DNA of 64,000 nucleotides from Sarcophilus harrisii (GCF_902635505.1 NC_045431.1:16337001-16401000), one strand, 5' to 3'; positions 10,131 through 21,747 are shown, counted from the first letter of the stretch. A program made the numbers and translations. The notes: a model not told the origin generated them from the sequence alone.

Positions 10131-11334
10131 AACCTCAAGAACAAGGATTTGTTACGCTGTTCTCTATACTTGTGTCTGAATTCAATAGATAGGATCATAC
10201 ATTAAATGTAGACTCTCATTATCATGGACTTGCATGGGGAGGGTATGCTTTTGGTTTTACCGGAATGGTTTGTACCAACTTTTCTTCTTATACCATTGGA
10301 ACAAATGCCTTTGCAAAAACGCTAAAAAATGGTCTTTAAAGATCTGATACATCTCCCTACTCTGAGTAAAGAAGGCTTTTTTTTCCATTTTAAAATGTTT
10401 CTTTTGTTATAAGGCCTGATTCAGCTCCAGATTTGGAGGCAAAGGGACTATCTCTATGAACAAAAGGAAAACACTGCTATGGCCTTTTCGATGACCTCCT
10501 CTAGTACCCATATCCCTGGACAGTAAGGGACCTGTCTAGTCGACCTGAAAGCCATGGAGACACTGGGAGTTATTATAATCATCGCACTGCACTGATGAGC
10601 ACTCTGGCCACACAGATTTGGAAGATCCTGGGTTTTCTATCCAGGATGTCCCCCAAGTCTGCTATTAAAGTTTAGAACTTAGAAAGCTTAGAACCCCGTT
10701 AAGGCGTCCGGGGCAGCCGGCACAAGCTTTGATCGAGTGGGGGCCCATGTTTTAACTCGTGCAAAGCTCAGCTTTGTGTTTACACAGGAGAGCCCAAGCC
10801 AATAAAGCCCAGCACCGGTGGCCCAAAGTGCTTTTCACTGACAAGCAGGCAGCTGCCACGCTAGAGCCGGAGGAAAGGCCGAGAAGCCGGAGAAAGACTC
10901 TGGACTGGAAGCTATAAGGATGCTCACTAACTGTGACCCTCGGAGTTCACTAGCCTAGGTCCCCGGCTCCTTCTCTGTTACAAGAGAATAATAAAACACA
11001 CAAATCAACTTCCCAAGAGTTTTGCTAGGAAAGTACTTTGTAATCTGACCTGTCATAACGACTACTTGGAGAGCATCACACTAACCAATGGGGACTGGGG
11101 ACAGAAAGGCACGGGCCTGCCATCTGCCCAAAGTCTGTGCTTCTAGTCCAGGGGGAAAGCCACAGAATCTCAGCCCCGGAAAGCACAGGGATGATGGAAA
11201 GCCACGGGATCTGGAATCCAAGAGCCTAGCCCAGCCCTGCCACTTATTATCCTGTGGCTCCTGGGCATGTCAGTAAATAGTCCTGGCACTCCATTTCCAA
11301 CTGCTTAAAATAATGGTCTTGGAAGTCTTTTCAG
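10131..11334. other. Unassigned intergenic sequence
   Basis: No gene or firm repeat. The part around 10690-10870 is unusually CpG-containing for its surroundings and has no repeat signature. Confidence 0.35.
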
Positions 11335-11390
11335 TCACTAGAGGTATGTTCCTATTTTATATGCAAAAAATGGGAACATACCTCTAGTGA
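11335..11390. repeat. Perfect 18-bp hairpin
   Basis: Arms 'tcactagaggtatgttcc' (11335-11352) and its exact reverse complement (11373-11390), with a 20-base A/T-rich loop. No flanking target-site duplication is seen. A transcript would fold into a short stem. Confidence 0.85.
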
Positions 11391-11394
11391 TATT

Positions 11395-11525
11395 TTTTAT
11401 ATTTCATATATATATATGTGTGTGTGTATATCTGAAATATATATGTGTGTATGTATATATATTAGATATCAGGTGTGTGTATACACACAACCATACCTGA
11501 TACACACACACACCCCTGATATCCT
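11395..11525. repeat. TA/TG microsatellite with imperfect hairpin
   Basis: Alternating TA, TG and CA runs. Inside, 'gatatcagg' (11465-11473) pairs with 'cctgatatc' (11515-11523), and GT runs face CA runs. Confidence 0.8.
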
Positions 11526-12152
11526 TATACACCTGAATTGTATTTGTCCAATACATGCCTGAAAAGAAATCCTCTCTGTAACAGATGCCCAAAGTGGCCC
11601 CTGCCTTTGAACACTCCAGTGACAGGCAGCCGCCGTTCTGTGTTGGGCTGGATTTAATGAGTAGGAAGTGGCTCCTGACATTAAATCGACATATACTTCT
11701 TTGCTCCTGCTACTCGCTGCTCGCAGCTCTGTCCTCTGTGACCAAGACCTCCAAGGCTTTGCCAAACCTTAAAGCAAAGCCTTCCCTTTGTTATGACATC
11801 TCTTAAAAGGGAGCAATGGTGACCCCCCCTACCCCCATCCACAATGTCTTCTCTTGGCTAAAAAATTCCCCGGTTCCTTCAACTGATATGGTGTGGGAAT
11901 GTTCTTCCCTAGATGCCCTTCAGCTTCTCAACGTCCTTTCTAAGCCTAAACTCCATGTGGGCAGATCAGGGCAAGGCTTATTGCCCCCTCTGGACAATGT
12001 ACCTCTCAACACGCTCCAAGGTTGCTTGAATGAGCTTATTTGGCTGCAGAACTGAGTCAGCCTCAACGACTTCCAAAGAGAAAATCAAGTGTGTAAAAGA
12101 GATAAAACTACAATAATGGGTGCTTATATGGTACTTTAAGATATATTCAATT
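11526..12152. other. Unassigned sequence
   Basis: No recognisable gene or repeat; short open frames only. Confidence 0.35.
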
Positions 12153-12300
12153 AGAGGCACCCAGGTGGCTCAGTGGATGGAGCACCAGCCCTGAAGTCAG
12201 GAGGACCCGAGTTCAAATCTGAAGTTGGGGGCCTTGCTCAGCCACTCAGCTAGTAAGTGGTAGTTGGAATTTGAACCCAGCCAGACCTAGCACACTTCCA
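12153..12300 (+). mobile_element. MAR1-type SINE, 5' part
   Basis: Well-preserved head ('gaggcacccaggtggctcag', 'gatggagcaccagccctgaa') and 'gagttcaaatctgaa'. The remainder (12230-12300) resembles an antisense core ('cagctagtaagtgg...'), suggesting a rearranged or chimeric copy. Confidence 0.7.
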
Positions 12301-12589
12301 CATACTCCCCAACGATCGCCTGCCTCTTCAGGGACTGTCTGAATACCTCTGAGAGAACCCCAACATTTTTCACTGGTTCCTTTTGTTTTTATGTTCCCTT
12401 TTCCCAGTTTCTCCCTCCTTCTTCCACCCACAGAATCATCTCTTAGAACAAAGAGAAAAATCAGCCCAGCAAAATGAATCAGCTCATCAGCCAAGTCTGA
12501 TTGGGTGGTTTGGGAGACTGGTTTTTAAATTTCTACTGGTCTTACGGTGTTTAAGTGCATATTATGTGGTGATATATTCTCTTCTTCCC

Positions 12590-12765
12590 ATTTTTTTCCC
12601 TCTCTCCTCCTCTCTCCTTTCTTTCTCCTACTTTCTTTCTTTTTCTGTTTTTATCTTTGTCTTTCTGTGTGTCTGTCTCTATCTGTTTCTCTCTCTCTCT
12701 CACTATCTCTATCTTTCTGTCTCTCTCTCCCTGTGTCTCTGTCTCCTTCCTCCCTGTCCATGTCT
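12590..12765. repeat. TCTC/TCTG pyrimidine-rich tract
   Basis: Mostly C and T with interspersed G, including 'ctctctctctctc'. Confidence 0.85.
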
Positions 12766-12781
12766 TTTCACCCAAGTGACT

Positions 12782-12892
12782 GCAAGCTTCTTGAGGGTAG
12801 GGGCTGTATCTTTTCCAAACTTACTATCTCTCCAGCCTAACATAGCCCTCTCTTCTTGTTACTCTGTAGGTGCTTATTAAATATCTGCTTTA
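12782..12892 (+). mobile_element. L2 LINE 3' end
   Basis: 'aagcttcttgagggtagggg' and 'taggtgcttattaaatatct' match the standard L2 3' end. Confidence 0.6.
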
Positions 12893-12995
12893 TTTTAAGT
12901 AGTATGAGGAGTAGCCATTTTAGTATCCACCAAAGAAAAAATTAGTTGAATAATTTGTAGGCATAGAGGGATTTAAATTTGAAATGTAATTAAGC

Positions 12996-13017
12996 TTGTG
13001 TGTGTGTGTGTGTGTGT
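12996..13017. repeat. (GT)n microsatellite
   Basis: Uninterrupted GT run of about 20 bases. Confidence 0.9.
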
Positions 13018-13093
13018 AGACTTTCAGAAGACCTGCTAGTCACATAATTATAGTACTATCCATCCCTCCTTCTAGATCCCTCCCATCTAGATA

Positions 13094-13621
13094 TGTTGAG
13101 GTTTAGATTTGAGGTACTTAAATGAAATTAGGGTTTAGTTGAGGTCTAGTGGCAGGTTTGGGATATAGGAAGTCAAGCAAAGCTCCCCTGCAACCCCCTT
13201 GGATTCGGCGCAAGGATATGGCGGTAAATGAGGTCTAGTAGAGGGGCGAGTTCCCAATAAAGTAATTTATTGGCCTGAGAGCTAGATTGATAAAAGAGGT
13301 TTATTATTGAATTTGGAAGTAGGAGATAGGTGAAGGGAGAAACAAGGAGGGCACTGGACAGTGGGGCCAGTGGACAGAGGGTCCTCACATGGTTAGCATG
13401 TTTGGAATCTCTGCAAAGAGGGGTTCCCAGCATGGCCCTTTTATAATAGGAGACTTAGCTTGAGGGGCTTTTGCGTGTAGCCCCAAAGTTGGCTCAGATC
13501 CGGATGGGGCTGGGACAGGTCCGGATCTTCTATTGGAATTCAAAGGGACAGGGATTTGAATCAAAGGGCAATTACATTCACTAGAGGGGTTTGGGAATCA
13601 AAGATAGGAATCTTTCCCACA
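13094..13621 (-). mobile_element. Probable solo retroviral LTR (fossil)
   Basis: On the minus strand it begins TGTGGGAAAG and ends CAACA. A TATAAAAGGGCC box sits near 13448-13437 and an AATAAA near 13267, in the order and spacing of U3, R and U5. An 'agata' pentamer lies directly left and two bases beyond the right border, a possible target-site duplication. No internal retroviral region is present, so it is a solo LTR fossil. The class is unresolved and the age probably moderate. Confidence 0.5.
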
Positions 13622-14064
13622 TCAGATAGATATCCATCCATGTATATCTCTATATACACATATATTCCCCAACAAAGGAAAGTTATTAAAACCTGCTTGA
13701 ACGACCCTTTAGATTTTTCTGGGGCTTTCATGGTTTAAGTTCGTTGTGTGACTGTAATTTGAGCTCCATCCTGAATCCTTGCACTGTTAAATGTTGACCA
13801 TTAGGTGGAAGCAAGGCTGAAGTTACTCTGCAAGAAGCATCATCAGGCCTGCTCATGGTAATATCACCCAGCAGAGGGCAAATGCTCCCTGCCTGCCCCC
13901 CACACTTGGGGCCCCAAAGAAATCCAGGGGGAAATGGCCATCTTTTGTCCTGCCTTGTCATTTCCTTGGACTAGAGAAGTCTCTCAGGAGGAAATTCATT
14001 GGTAATGTAGATTGAGACCCGTCCCACAACTTTCTTGTCTTAGAAAGTTACCTGGGCCAGTCTA
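13622..14064. other. Unassigned sequence
   Basis: Starts with a short TATA/CATC-type patch (13625-13665). The rest is not recognised. Confidence 0.35.
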
Positions 14065-14240
14065 CGTGATCCAGGGGGTTAGCTGGCCAAACCCAGAGTC
14101 AGGAAGGTCTGAGTTCAAATGTGCCATTAGACAGTTACTGACTCAGTGAATCCCCAGCAATTCACGTAATGTCTCTGCCTCTGATTTCTCAATAATAAAA
14201 TGGGGATAATAATATTATAAGTTGTGGTAGTAAGTTGAGG
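14065..14240 (+). mobile_element. Diverged marsupial SINE
   Basis: 'gtcaggaaggtctgagttca', 'cagcaattcacgtaatgtct' and 'aataaaatggggataataat' follow SINE order. Confidence 0.6.
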
Positions 14241-14395
14241 TAAGGAAAACATCATTTAATATTTTTAAGAGCTTGGCCAGAATTTAACAAATGTTTGTTT
14301 CCTTCCTGGGAGGATGAGTGATGAGCAGGGCCCAACAGCCAGTGTGTGTCAAATTCAGAATTTGAATCCAGTTCTTTATGATTCAAGTCTTGATT

Positions 14396-14441
14396 TATAT
14401 ATATATATATATACACATACACATACACACACACACACACT
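14396..14441. repeat. (TA)n(CA)n microsatellite
   Basis: TA run followed by ACACAT and CA runs. Confidence 0.9.
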
Positions 14442-15612
14442 ATTTGACAAAAGGGGAAATAGAATCTTTAAACTCCCCAGGAGATAAGGTTTTCACAAAG
14501 CCCTTTATTTTAAAACTTGAACAACTTGAGTTGTAGATAAGATAGAAATGATGTGTAAGAAGCAAAATTGCTTAATTTCCCCTTAATACTGCATTTCACT
14601 GTTCTAGACAAACTCTTCTTATTAGAGTTTCTCTGACAACAAACCGTAGCTAACTTCCAGCCGGAGCCGCAAATGGCAGTTTTAGTTTTGGAGGCAAGCG
14701 GTGTAAGACGTGCCCTCAAATCAAAATTTTAAGAGAAATGCAACTTGGGAGAGGAGGAGGAAAGATGGAATGGACATAGAATGCTGCCTTTAAGGGGCTG
14801 GAGGGGCTAAGGACAAAGATCCCAGAATACTGGTCCTTGGTCTATTCCAACTTTGTTTCCTTCCCCCACTGGTGGACGTCTCCCCAAGAGTGTCTGGGGT
14901 GCCCCCAGTGGGAGGAAGGGACCAGAGTTAAACTAGACTGAGGAGAAAGTCATCTGAGTTACGGAGGGATGGCACCTGAGTACAGGAAGCTGATCATCCT
15001 GTGGCTTCCCATTCTAGTGTATAAAGAGCCTGTTCTGAGGTTAGGTCCCTCTCGGTCCTACCCCCACTGGAGAAGATGAAAACTTTCAGAGCAAAAGGGA
15101 ATCTGCCTCTGGAGAGAGTTTCCTCTGGAGTTGTCTCTGTGGATGGAATCCAGACTGCAAAGGGTTGAGGAATGAGTGTATGTTGAGGAAGTAGTTATCC
15201 CTTTGGGGGTTAGGGGTGCTGTAACCCCCCCCCCCCCCCCCCAAGATCTGGAAAATCTGCATATGCTTTGTTGGTCATCCCTTTGTAACAGAAAAAATCT
15301 GCTTGTTTTCTTTTGCTTTTGTGGGATGTTTACAGTCCCAAATTACAGTCCCAACCCAAAATTTGGGTTGCTATTATGCAATATTCTACATACATACATG
15401 TTAATACACATACATACATACATATAATTCTACATTTCTGAGTATCTAAGCTTTTTCTGGGTCAGCTGATGACTTCACGTATTATCTGCAGCTTCCGTAA
15501 CACTCCTCCCAAATTCCCATTTCATTTCTTAAGCTTATCCATGATGTAGAGAAGTGGCGATGGGGAAAGTCACACTGTCAAGGAACAACTGCAGAACATA
15601 AGCTTAGGAAGG
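14442..15612. other. Unassigned sequence with an 18-base C run
   Basis: No gene or firm repeat. An uninterrupted C run lies at 15225-15242 and a (CATA)n run at about 15389-15424. Confidence 0.4.
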
Positions 15613-15800
15613 CCCGTCTCCCAGTGCCCCAGGACCATCTCCATCCTCCTGATCTATGTCTGGCCACTGTTCCCTTTGGCTCAGGAGGGGAAGGTGAGGC
15701 AGCAGCCCTCCTCCCTTAAATCCAACTCACTTGCATGTCATGGCGGCACCTCCCTGATTCTCTCGGAGAAGGAAGGACAAATAACTCTCCCCAGAATTGC
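15613..15800 (+). mobile_element. RTE-tail-like marsupial repeat, copy 1
   Basis: Shares order with 63100-63275: 'ccatctccatcctcctgatc', 'tctggccactg', 'ctcggagaaggaaggacaaa'. I recall this motif from the 3' end of marsupial RTE-mobilised elements. The similarity between the two loci is visible here; the family name is tentative. Confidence 0.5.
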
Positions 15801-16104
15801 AGAAGTGAGAGAAGGCAGTAAAAGAACAAAACCCCCAGGGTGCGGAGAGATTAATGGGAGGGCTGCTCGGTTTGTGATTTAAAGGGCAGGTGAGACCTGA
15901 GTATGTTTGTAGATGAAAGGAAAGGAGGCATTAGTTCCAGAGGGAGATAGGAAAGATGAGGAAAATTCTGAGGCTCCTGGAGATGAGACCTGAAATGGAA
16001 TAAGCCAGAAAAGGTAGAAAAAAGGCCCCAACTCCCACATATTCTCCTTTTCCTTTTGTCCTTTCGTTAGGTTTGCCAGCGTGGCCGAAGGAGGAAATGA
16101 TCTA

Positions 16105-16720
16105 GACTTCATAAATGTATCTTAATTACAGCCAAGCAGCTGATATACTCTTTCAAGATACTAATATAGAGAAGTTGGTGAAATGTGGGCTGGATAATAG
16201 CATGATTAGAAGGCTCTGGAAGCCAGTGATCCAATATGGCCAAATAAGGCTGATTAATGGCGTCCTGGGGCTCGTGGCGGGGGAGGGATCTCCGAGCTCT
16301 CCCTCTAGCTTTGCCTGGCTCTCTCCCCTCGGCCCTCTTTTCCCTCATTGACATAAATGAAGACATATAAAACCTGTTTATAAAATTTGCAGATGATACC
16401 AGGCTGAGAGCTAGAGCTCAGGCCGAATATGACAGAATCAATAATCCAGATTTTCCTGACAGTCTCAAAGGCTTGGCCAATTTCACCAAATAAAAACCTA
16501 TCAGAGAGAAAGGCAACGGTCTACTTTTATGAGGTTTTTTAAATCTCAAAAGCAAGAAAAAAACCGGGGGAAACCTAACTCTATCCTATAGTGGGATATA
16601 TATGTGTATAAACATTTTAAGGCTATAGTTAACAATGAGCAAAAAACCAAAAGTTGCCTTAGTGGCCATATCATGCTAAAGCCACAGAGAGAAATAAACC
16701 CAGGGTACCTTGTGCTTCCT
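16105..16720 (+). mobile_element. CR1/L3-type LINE reverse transcriptase fragment
   Basis: Plus-strand translation gives YLNYSQAADILFQ..., IEKLVKCGLDNSMIRRLWKP and RLINGVLG, resembling the CR1/L3 block YLDFSKAFD...KLVKYGLDNWTIRWI. Further on (about 16347-16490) DINEDI, FIKFADDTRL-like and SLKGLANFTK pieces follow in family order. ADD is part of the polymerase catalytic motif. The frame is broken. Confidence 0.65.
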
Positions 16721-16929
16721 GCACATTCTAAATCTGAAATATCCGTGGCTCCCATGGACCATCTTAAGATGGATTCTCACTAAACAGCCAACCAAAGGCC
16801 ATAGACCTCATCTTGAAAACCTGCAGAGAAGGGGGAACCAACCGCCTCTGAATACAGTCCAAGGCCACTTCCAAATAGCTCTCTGTCCTTTATCATACTC
16901 AACCCGTTTCTACATTAGGGCCAAATGTG

Positions 16930-17175
16930 GTTGTTATTGAGGTGTTTTGGTCAATTCTTACTTTCTATGACCCCATTTGGGGTTTTTTGTTTTTGTTTTT
17001 TGGCGAAGATACTTGAGTGGATTATTTCTTTCTTTAGTTTATTTTATAGATAAGGGAACTGAGGCAAACAGTTGTAAGTTACTTCTCCAAGGTCCCACAG
17101 CTAGTAAGTGTCTGGGGCTAGATTTGAATTCGGATCCTCCTGATTCCAAACCTGCCATAGCTGGGGGGTAGGTAG
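16930..17175 (-). mobile_element. MAR1-type SINE, antisense, with extended tail
   Basis: Left end 'ctatgaccccatttggggtt' and 'gcgaagatacttgagtggat', then 'gataagggaactgaggcaaa', 'cacagctagtaagtgtctgg' and 'gatttgaattcggatcctcc'. This is the longer SINE form that also occurs at 41195-41437 and 27009-27258. Confidence 0.75.
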
Positions 17176-17204
17176 AACGAATCTAATTCAAGGGAAACCC
17201 ATTA

Positions 17205-17482
17205 TGGAAAGGGACGGCATAGGAGAGAAGGGAGAAAGGGAAAGGAGAAAGGAAGGAGTAAAAAATGAAAAGGAGATGGAGAGCTAGAAATAACAATAGG
17301 AAAGGGGGGACAGAAAAGGGTAATGCCAAGGAAAGGAACAGGGGACAAAGGAAGAAGGGTAAGAAACTTTTCCTACAAAAAAGGAGGGCAGGAAAGGGAA
17401 GAGCTAAGGAAAGAACAGGGGAGAAAGGAGGAAGGGGAGAGAGAGAGAGAGGGAAGGAAGGGGAGAAAGAATGAGAAATGGA
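17205..17482. repeat. GGA/GAAA purine tract
   Basis: Nearly pure A+G on the plus strand, with a GAGA run near 17440. Compositional open frames only. Confidence 0.85.
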
Positions 17483-18477
17483 AAGCTAAAGGATAATTGA
17501 AGGTAAAAGAATGTGTGATTAACAAATGCTTTGGACAGTTTATTTTTAAACAAAGTGCTTTGGGTGCCTTTTAATGAGGCAATTGTCAAAGGTCAGGCTT
17601 CCTGACTTGCTTTGACTGAAGACCCGTTCCTAGTGAAGTCCCCCCCTCCAGTACCTGGAAGCCTGGGTCCCTGCCATAAAGAACACTCATTCTAAACAGG
17701 TGTTCTAGAGAAGCAGAGAGCTCTGAAGGCTCATTTGAGGAGCCACTGCAAACACAGCCTTATTCTGCCCCCAGAAAGTCTCCTTTGCAGGGCTTGGAGC
17801 CCCGAAGCCAAAGCTTGCCTAACATTTCGTTATTGAAGGTTAAGGCTGACATTTTGTCCTGGATCATGTTGGCCTATGTCGTACCTTTGACATTATTTAA
17901 ACATAGATTTTTATATTTAATAAACACAAGGGGCCTAAGAGACTTCTCTGGAGCCTGCTGCTAACATTAATCATCTTCTTGAACATACACATCCATTCAG
18001 ACTGGGGAATTGGCCAAGCTTTGAGGGGGGAGGAAAAAGGAATCCTGGAGTGCCCGGCTGAGGGGATGAGCTCCCTCTGCTCTGAAAAAATCTTTCCTGA
18101 CAGTCACTCGGTAAAGTCACCTTTAAGAGGCAGAAGGGGAGGCAGTTTGATTCACTCCAATGATCACAGGAGAAAAGGAAATAGGGTGGGGGGAGTAGGG
18201 GGAGAGGAAACCAACACACCTGGAAGAGAAGGATTGAAATGCAAACATTCTTAACAGGAACTTCACCTCATACTAAGGTGTAAATGACTGACACCAGATC
18301 TTTTCTTGAAGGCTTGAGGAGAAGGGATGGGAAAGAGAGCTAGAGTAATTGGAGACTGAAGGCCGAATTAGTTAGAACAAAGAAAAGGAAACTGGGGGTG
18401 TTGATAACAAATTTAACTTGTTTATTTGCCTATAGATTGCTCTCAACAAGCTAATGCTAGCTTCTGGCTTTATTAAA
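17483..18477. other. Unassigned sequence
   Basis: No gene or repeat recognised. 17815-17960 is A/T-rich unique-looking DNA with TTTAAACA and TAATAAACA motifs and might be conserved non-coding. Confidence 0.35.
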
Positions 18478-19130
18478 TTGTATTTTAATAGTATATTATT
18501 TTTCCAATTATATGTAAAGATGATTTTCAATATTCATTTTTGTAGAAGTTTGAGTTTCAATTGTTTTTCCTCCCTTACCTCCCTCTTCCCCACACTGATA
18601 TAGATTATACATGTAATTCTATAAAATTATAGAAATGTTCACTATTTCTATACGTGCCATGTTGGGAAAGAAAAAAAAAAAAACAAAAGGAAAAAAGGTG
18701 AAAACAGTATGCTTCCATCTGCATTCAGTCTCCCTAAATCTTTCTCCCAGATGACATTTTCCATCTAGAGTTTTCTGAAATTGCTTCGGATCACTGGATT
18801 TCTGAGAATAGCCATGACTATCGTAGTTGATCATCACACCACCTTGCCATTACTGTAGACTATGCTTTCCTGGTTCTGCTTGCTTCACTTGGCATCAGTT
18901 TCAAGCTTTTCCAAAATCAGCCTGTTCATCCTTTCTTACAGAATAATAATATTCCATTCCAGTCATATGCCATAATTTGTCTAGCCATTCTCCAACTGAT
19001 GGCAGCCACTCAGTTTCCAGTCCTTGCTACCATAAAGGAGCTGCTGCAAACATTTTCCCTCTTTTATGAGCTTTTTAGGATACAGATCAAATAGTCTGAA
19101 TTATGGATATGTGCATTTTGTTCTGTCTTC
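18478..19130 (-). mobile_element. Old L1 fragment
   Basis: The complement shows the decayed ORF2 end and 3' UTR ('agaatggctagacaaattat', 'gtgccatgttgggaaagaaa' on the plus strand). It is more diverged than the L1 at 19151. Confidence 0.7.
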
Positions 19131-19150
19131 ATTCTAAAGCAAGATTTCTT

Positions 19151-19631
19151 TTTTTTTTTTAAATTTATTTAATAGTCTTTTATTTACAGGTTATATGTAT
19201 GGGTAACTTTACAGCATTGACAATTGCCAAACCTCTTGTTCCAATTTTTCCCCTCCTTCCTCCCACCCCCTCCCCTGGATGGCAGGATGACCAGTAGATG
19301 TTAAATATATTAAAATATAAATTAGATACACAATAAGAATACATGACCAAACCATTATTTTGCTGTACAAAAAGAATCAGACTCTGAAATATTGTTCAAT
19401 TAGCTTGTGAAGGAAATCAAAAATGCAGGTGGGCATAAATATAGGGATTGGGAATTCAATGTAATGGTTTTTAGTCATTCAGTTCATTACTGCTCCTGGG
19501 CGTAGCTGGTTCAGTTCATTACTGCTCCATTGGAAATGATTTGGTTGATCTCGTTGCTGAGGATGGCCAGGTCCATCAGAACTGGTCATCATATAATATT
19601 GTTGTTGAAGTATAGAATGATCTCTTGGCCC
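19151..19631 (-). mobile_element. 5'-truncated L1 with target-site duplication
   Basis: The 3' UTR ('taatagtcttttatttacag', 'gcattgacaattgccaaacc') and last coding bases ('gaggatggccaggtccatca') belong to the same subfamily as 22763-23719 and 24577-25122. The flanks are 'aaagcaagatttctt' (19136-19150) and 'aaagcaggaattctt' (19632-19646). Confidence 0.8.
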
Positions 19632-19637
19632 AAAGCA

Positions 19638-19790
19638 GGAATTCTTAACCTGGGAACTCCAAACTTTAAAAAATTGCTAATTACATGTAAACATAATTGG
19701 TTTCCTTTATGCTTCTATGTATTTTATTTTATCCATTTAAAAACATTCTGAAAAGGGGTCCATGGATCTCACAAGAGCACTAAAGAAGTC
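19638..19790. mobile_element. hAT-like non-autonomous DNA transposon
   Basis: Starts 'ggaattcttaacctgggaac', with 'taattggtttcctttatgct' and 'aaaggggtccatggatctca'. The same order appears at 24285-24460, 37655-37840 and 40568-40765. The superfamily is assigned from memory. Confidence 0.5.
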
Positions 19791-19791
19791 C

Positions 19792-19818
19792 TACACACAC
19801 ACACACACACACACACAC
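19792..19818. repeat. (CA)n microsatellite
   Basis: Uninterrupted AC run. Confidence 0.9.
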
Positions 19819-19854
19819 CTCCCTTTACCCTCTGAAATAAGACAAAAGAAAAAA

Positions 19855-20975
19855 TAGGGACAGAAATGAGATTTATTTTTTTATTTTTTCAGAAAAAAAG
19901 AAAATCTATCATCTGTCCTTCATGTCTCTTCCATCCTTATTAAGAAAGGAAGAAAAACAAAATCCCCATTACAAAATGTTAGTCAAACAAAATAAATTCT
20001 TGAATTAACCATGGTTCCAAAAAAAAAAAAAAAAAAAAGTAAGACACCAGAAATATGTACAATTACTCCATCATCTCTCTATCGGGAAGTGTACGGTATA
20101 TTTCATCATTAGTCTTCTGGAATTATGGTTGGTCATTGCATTGATCAAAGCCCCTAAGTCTCTCAAAATTGTTTACTTATATTGTTGTACAGATTACTTT
20201 TTTTTCGGTTCATTTAAGTCTTCATCAACTGATATGTGTCCCCAGGTTTCTTCAAAATCATCTCCTTTATCATTTTTACAGCATAATTGTAATCTATCAT
20301 ATTCCTAATCCATAATTTGTTTAAACATTCTCCAATAGACAGTCATCCTCTCGATTTCTTATTCTTTGCTATTGCAAAAAAGTGATGCTATAAATATTTT
20401 TGTACATGGTTCCTTTTCCTCTTTCCTTATTCTTTTAGGGGTATAGATCAATTATTTGAATGGTTTAATAGCTTTTGGGGAATAGATCCAAATAGCTTTG
20501 CAGAATAAGCGTACAACTTCACAGCTCCAACAATAGGCTATTAATAATACCTGTTTTCTTCTCCATTTCCCTTAGTATTTGTCCTTTTCTTTTTTGGGGT
20601 CAATTTTGCCAAACCAATGGGTACAAGGTAGAACCTAAGAGTTGTTTTGATTTGAATTTTTCTAACTACTTGACCTTTAGGACTTTTTAAATATGACTTA
20701 AAAACTTAGAATTCTTCCTCTGAAAACATATTTGTTCATATGATTTGACCATTTATTAATTGAGGAATGAATCTTATTCTTATAAATTTGAATCTGTTTT
20801 CAATACATCTTAGAAATTAAAATCTATCAAAGAATCTTGCTGCAAAGAGTCTCCCCACCACCACCTATTGCATACTTCTTTTCTAATTTTAGCTGCATTG
20901 ATTTTGTTTGCGCAAATACCTTAATTTCTTCTCATCCAAATTGTCACTTTTACCTTCTGTGAACTTTTTTTTGTT
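19855..20975 (-). mobile_element. Old L1 fragment
   Basis: A long A/T-rich stretch whose complement follows the L1 3' UTR and ORF2 end ('ccataatttgtttaaacatt', 'gatgctataaatatttttgt', 'ccaaaccaatgggtacaagg' on the plus strand). A pure A run lies at 20020-20038. Confidence 0.65.
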
Positions 20976-21640
20976 TGCTTATTCTTCTATCCAATTTCCT
21001 GACTTTGGACTTGGTGCTAGGACCAGGCTTTTTGAACTTCTGAAAAGTTCTTGCTACTGTTTTCTTAGGATATTCAGTGTTATGTTATTCCATAATCTCA
21101 GGGATAGCTCAGGCTGAGTCATGTAAGCACTTTCAATATTCCCAAAGTGGTCTGATCCAAGGCTAAGTCTGATTGCTTCTGTCCTGATTTGAGCTCTGCA
21201 AGTTCCTGAGCTCAGTTTGAGACTGAGCAACATGCCTATGGACTTATATCACTTGGAATTCAAGTAGACTGCTCCTGGACTCAACCACTTTCTACTGGAA
21301 ATCGCTGCTGGTTCGGAATGCCGGAATACCAGGCTCCTTTTTGGTTGGGGATTTTTGCCTTAGTTATTTCACTGTGGGCTTTAAATTAGACTCAAGGCTG
21401 GAATGGAGACCCTGCTACTCTTGGAAACTCCCCAGTTGAACTTGCTCTTTGCTCAGAACATAGTCTGGGGTCCATGATTGCTCCCTTCCTTGGTATACCC
21501 TGGACTGTGAGACTTGGTGAACTGTGAGTGTGGTGAATGCAGTTCCTAAGGGTGAAGTTTAGATCCTTTGGCTCCAGTTTACAGAGACAGGGTGATTCTC
21601 AGAAACTCTTTCGACAGCCCATATGCATCCATTTCTTTTT
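20976..21640. other. Unclassified, possibly repeat-derived sequence
   Basis: Lies between two antisense L1 pieces. It is GC-balanced and has no coding potential. It could be the 5' part of an L1, another element, or unique DNA; I could not match it. Confidence 0.35.
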
Positions 21641-21747
21641 TTTTTCTTTCTTTTTGCTATGAAACACTGGTTTATTTATTGATCCAATAACTTTGTCACG
21701 AATTAGCAAATAACAATTTTTCTCTCTGAAATGTGCTTTTCTTTTTT

